Part shown: piece after piece, positions 7,844 through 9,595 of the stretch
Numbering within the stretch: the stretch's first letter is position 1
Layout: each line of letters begins with the position of its first letter
Assembly (NCBI GenBank): GCA_017550775.1
Contig: JAFZOA010000367.1
Location: forward strand, 1 to 9,595
Origin: Ruminiclostridium sp.
GTDB taxonomy: Bacteria; Bacillota_A; Clostridia; Oscillospirales; Ruminococcaceae
Length of the DNA stretch: 9,595 bases
Reading direction: 5' to 3'
The notes under the pieces: generated by a model
The model's input: the letters and a program-made list of their open reading frames with translations, nothing else
Databases searched by the model: none
What the model was told of the DNA's origin: nothing
Position numbers and translations under genes: made by a program

Positions 7844-8560
7844 TTATGAAATGTTCGTGACCATTCCCACCGAAACGCAGTTATCCAGCACCGCCCGCAG
7901 GTCGGTACCCTCCGATGCCTCCCAGTTCCTTATCCCGTCCACCTGATAGGAACACCTGTCCTCCGACACTCTCGTTTCCCGGTAGCGGTCACGGTAGAAC
8001 CCGTCGGTGGAGACCTTTCTGTCCCGGAGGATACCGCCGCACTCCGAAAGCTTACAGCCCGGGAAATTCACGTTCCAGATACGGTCCCGCTCCAGCGGCT
8101 TTTCAATGAGCTCCGCGATTATCTCCCGCAGATATCTGACCGTGACCTCGCAGGTATCGGACATGGCTTCGGAGAAGGCTATCGCCTGTACCTTCTGGAA
8201 CGATGCCTCGAACGCAGCACCCGCCGTCGCGGAATACTGTATGTCGGACGCGACGTTGTACCCGTTGTTTATCCCCGAGAACACAAAGTCAGCGCCGCCC
8301 GGGACTATGTTCAGATGCCCGACCCTCACGCAGTCCGCGGGAGTGCCGCTGCACGCGAAGGCGTTTACCCCAGCGACCGGGAACTCCGCTTTCCACACAT
8401 CAACGCTGCTGCGAAGGGTAATGCAGTGCGACAGAGCGCTTCTCTGGCTGTCCGGCGCAACTACCCATACCTCGCCGAATCCAAGTGCCGCCTCCGCAAG
8501 ACGGGCGAGTCCTCCGGCATTTATGCCGTCATCGTTCGTGATAAGTATTCTCCTTGACAT
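7844..8560 (-). CDS. surE: 5'/3'-nucleotidase SurE
   Basis: This is a 238-residue protein of the SurE family, cytoplasmic metal-dependent phosphatases that dephosphorylate 5'- and 3'-nucleoside monophosphates; some members also have exopolyphosphatase activity. Family signatures are clear and in order: ILITNDDG at 5-12, VVAPDSQRSA at 33-42, SGTPADCV at 71-78 and SGINNGYN at 95-102. The metal ligands known from SurE structures correspond to D10, D11, S41 and N98, so the enzyme should be active. The length fits the usual ~240-260 residues. The ATG at 8558-8560 is preceded by GGAGGG with a rather short 3-5 base spacing. The gene is the first of a predicted two-gene operon with the giant polymerase gene, whose ATG lies 42 bp after the surE stop with no terminator between. 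Whether nucleotide salvage is functionally tied to the polymerase is not shown; surE is a housekeeping gene in many bacteria. Confidence 0.95.
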   Translation of the reverse strand: MSRRILITNDDGINAGGLARLAEAALGFGEVWVVAPDSQRSALSHCITLRSSVDVWKAEFPVAGVNAFACSGTPADCVRVGHLNIVPGGADFVFSGINNGYNVASDIQYSATAGAAFEASFQKVQAIAFSEAMSDTCEVTVRYLREIIAELIEKPLERDRIWNVNFPGCKLSECGGILRDRKVSTDGFYRDRYRETRVSEDRCSYQVDGIRNWEASEGTDLRAVLDNCVSVGMVTNIS

Positions 8561-8622
8561 AGTCCCTCCGATAATACGATATTCCGTGCTTTGCCGGTTT
8601 CCCGCCGGCTGCGTTACTATTT

Positions 8623-8651
8623 ATTATAGCATACCAGCGGCGTTTTGTAAA
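8623..8651 (-). promoter_or_regulatory. Sigma-A-type promoter for surE and the giant RNA polymerase gene
   Basis: On the minus strand, TTTACA (complement of 8646-8651) and TATAAT (complement of 8623-8628) are separated by exactly 17 bases, and TGC directly before the -10 gives an extended -10. The predicted start is near 8616, about 55 nt before the surE ATG. The -10 context TGCTATAATAAA is nearly the same as in the lipoprotein promoter at 297-325. This suggests ordinary host sigma-A transcription of the operon. Confidence 0.8.
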
Positions 8652-8736
8652 GCAATTATTCGACATACGGAGACAGCGGAAAACGGCTCTACTGCCAAAA
8701 TCGTAAAAATGAACGCGATACTTTATGCCGCGAAAG

Positions 8737-8848
8737 CCTATTGACAGTGAGTATGCGTGTGGTAGGCTGGTAGCCGGGCAGCAGCCCCTTGGGGATGTCT
8801 GCCCGTGCTGCCGGACTACCACACGCATCGAGGCTCACTGTCAATAGG
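8737..8848. repeat. 112-bp near-palindromic element with 15-bp perfect terminal inverted repeats
   Basis: The outer arms CCTATTGACAGTGAG (8737-8751) and CTCACTGTCAATAGG (8834-8848) are perfect complements. After a 1-base/5-base internal loop come perfect 13-bp arms ATGCGTGTGGTAG (8753-8765) and CTACCACACGCAT (8816-8828). The centre (8766-8815) can form either CGGGCAG/CTGCCCG (8775-8781 with 8799-8805) capped by CCCC/GGGG, or the alternative GCAGCA/TGCTGC (8778-8783 with 8806-8811) extended by CCG/CGG. No T-tract follows on either strand, so it is not a simple terminator. No target-site duplication is evident in the flanks. It could be a MITE-like or REP/BIME-like mobile repeat, a structured RNA, or a protein-binding palindrome. 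I do not recognise the family. Confidence 0.85.
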
Positions 8849-8917
8849 ACCGTGGAATAAATTATCGCCCCGAAATCCGTTACGATTTTCGGAGTAGAAC
8901 CCCGGAAAACACCGCTA

Positions 8918-8946
8918 TTGACATTTCCGTATCTATGATGTATAAT
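8918..8946 (+). promoter_or_regulatory. Perfect-consensus sigma-A promoter for the MATE gene
   Basis: TTGACA at 8918-8923 and TATAAT at 8941-8946 are separated by 17 bases, a full match to the consensus. Transcription should start near 8953, leaving a very short leader of about 15 nt that holds the AAGGA ribosome binding site (8956-8960). The palindromic element ends 69 bp upstream of the -35 box. Confidence 0.88.
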
Positions 8947-8967
8947 ACCACACACAAGGAAACAGAA

Positions 8968-9595
8968 ATGAAAGATAACAGAAAACGCCTTTTCGGCACA
9001 CGGAAATTCTACGGGAGCGCATTGTCGCTCGCGGTACCCATAATGCTCCAGCAGCTCGTTCAGAGCCTTGTTTCGCTTATCGACAACTTCATGGTGTCGG
9101 GTCTCGGAGATGTCTCGATGTCCGGGGTCAACGTCGCGGGACAGGTCCTGTTTGTGTTCTTTGTGTACCTCAACGCGATATGTATGGCGGGCGGTATCTT
9201 CATGACGCAGTTTTACGGCGCGGAGGACAGAGACGGTATGAAGCAGGCGTTCCTGTTCAAGCTCATAATGGGATTTGCCGCGTTCGTACCGTTCCTGCTG
9301 GTGTGCATGGTTTTCCCGCGGGAAGTCCTGTCGCTCATGGTCATCGGCAATACCGAAGCGGAGCCGATACTCGACGAGGCTGTGCGGTACATCAATATCG
9401 TCTTTTTCATGGGTGTGCCTCTGACCGCGTCAATGTGCATTGCGAGCTCACTCAGGGACATGGGGAAAGTCAAGGCTCCTCTTGCCGTCACTATCGCCGC
9501 GACCCTCGTAAATACCCTTTTCAACTGGCTGCTGATATACGGCAACCTCGGCTTTCCCGCGCTCGGAGTACAGGGTGCGGCAGCCGCGACGGTGA
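8968..9595 (+). CDS. MATE-family multidrug/cation antiporter (N-terminal half, runs off right edge)
   Basis: The first 209 codons of an inner-membrane exporter of the MATE family (multidrug and toxic compound extrusion) are present. Such proteins export organic cations or drugs in exchange for Na+ or H+. Hydrophobic segments lie at about residues 18-42, 56-80, 94-116, 143-160 and 171-191. Family-like sequence includes LAVPIMLQQLVQSLVSLIDN near the start (21-40) and SLRDMGKVKAPL (161-172), followed by NTLFNWLLIYG (182-192) and GFPALGVQGAAAAT (195-208), which match the conserved end of the first six-helix half. Full members have about 450 residues and 12 helices, so roughly half is missing to the right. 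The start ATG at 8968-8970 follows AAGGA by 7 bases. The substrate cannot be inferred. It is transcribed away from surE and is probably unrelated to the polymerase. Confidence 0.93.
   Translation, partial: MKDNRKRLFGTRKFYGSALSLAVPIMLQQLVQSLVSLIDNFMVSGLGDVSMSGVNVAGQVLFVFFVYLNAICMAGGIFMTQFYGAEDRDGMKQAFLFKLIMGFAAFVPFLLVCMVFPREVLSLMVIGNTEAEPILDEAVRYINIVFFMGVPLTASMCIASSLRDMGKVKAPLAVTIAATLVNTLFNWLLIYGNLGFPALGVQGAAAATV

Larger units (their letters stand above)
8561..8967. other. Divergent intergenic region between surE and the MATE gene
   Basis: These 407 bases contain no convincing protein-coding gene. They hold the surE promoter (8623-8651, minus), a 112-bp near-palindromic element (8737-8848) and the MATE promoter (8918-8946, plus). 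A weak GCCGG/CCGGC hairpin (8593-8609, 7-base loop) falls in the surE leader; it has no T-tract and is too weak to call as a regulator. I see nothing in 8652-8736 or 8849-8917. Short open frames that cross the palindrome lack ribosome binding sites and protein-like composition. Confidence 0.7.

Noticed and set aside
8007..8744. 245-codon open frame on the plus strand opposite surE
   Set aside because: It is antisense to a clear surE and runs through its promoter into the edge of the palindrome. There is no ribosome binding site, and the composition is frame-shadow-like.
8737..8848. Palindrome considered as a bidirectional transcription terminator
   Set aside because: Neither side is followed by a run of T in the direction of transcription, and both neighbouring genes are transcribed away from it, so a terminator is not needed there.
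8529..8955. Minus-strand open frames of 88 and 99 codons upstream of surE
   Set aside because: They are created by translating the palindrome and promoter region. They have no Shine-Dalgarno, no recognisable domain, and overlap the surE promoter and start.

Overview
The window looks like chromosome from a low-to-mid-GC Gram-positive, most likely a Clostridia/Ruminococcaceae-type gut or rumen Firmicute. This is inference from the near-consensus sigma-A promoters (TTGACA or TTTACA, 17 bp, TATAAT, two of them with an extended TGC before the -10), AGGAGG-like ribosome binding sites, a Ser/Thr/Glu-rich lipoprotein, and a G+C content that I judge by eye to be around 50%. No integrase, transposase, phage structural gene, plasmid gene, tRNA, rRNA or CRISPR array is visible.

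Layout from left to right. (1) At 1-221 on the minus strand is the N-terminal part of a lipoprotein with its own promoter (297-325) and a small dyad in its leader. (2) A strong minus-strand rho-independent terminator lies at 361-407. (3) A single giant gene fills 431-7801 on the minus strand (2,456 codons from the preferred ATG). (4) surE, a 5'/3'-nucleotidase gene, lies directly upstream at 7844-8560 on the same strand, 42 bp from the giant gene's ATG, with a good promoter at 8623-8651. surE and the giant gene probably form one transcript that ends at 361-407. (5) The divergent intergenic region carries a 112-bp near-palindromic element (8737-8848) of unknown nature. (6) A plus-strand MATE-family exporter gene starts at 8968 under a perfect-consensus promoter and runs off the right edge.

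The main discovery is the giant gene. Its C-terminal 1,350 residues contain, in rpoB-then-rpoC order, the signature motifs of both large catalytic subunits of cellular, multi-subunit-type RNA polymerase. The beta double-psi barrel appears as GDKLCDDSGNKGVVS, with the two active-site lysines at the same 8-residue spacing as in E. coli beta. The beta' barrel carries an intact metal-binding DFDGD. The protein is therefore a single-chain beta-beta' RNA polymerase homologue with a novel ~1,090-residue N-terminal extension containing acidic linkers, and with essentially no room for the beta flap that binds sigma region 4. The closest concept I know is the single-polypeptide YonO (phage SPbeta) and crAss-like gp66 polymerases, but here the gene sits beside surE and a MATE gene in what looks like ordinary host context, driven by a host-type promoter. 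Its template, promoters and partners cannot be deduced from this window.
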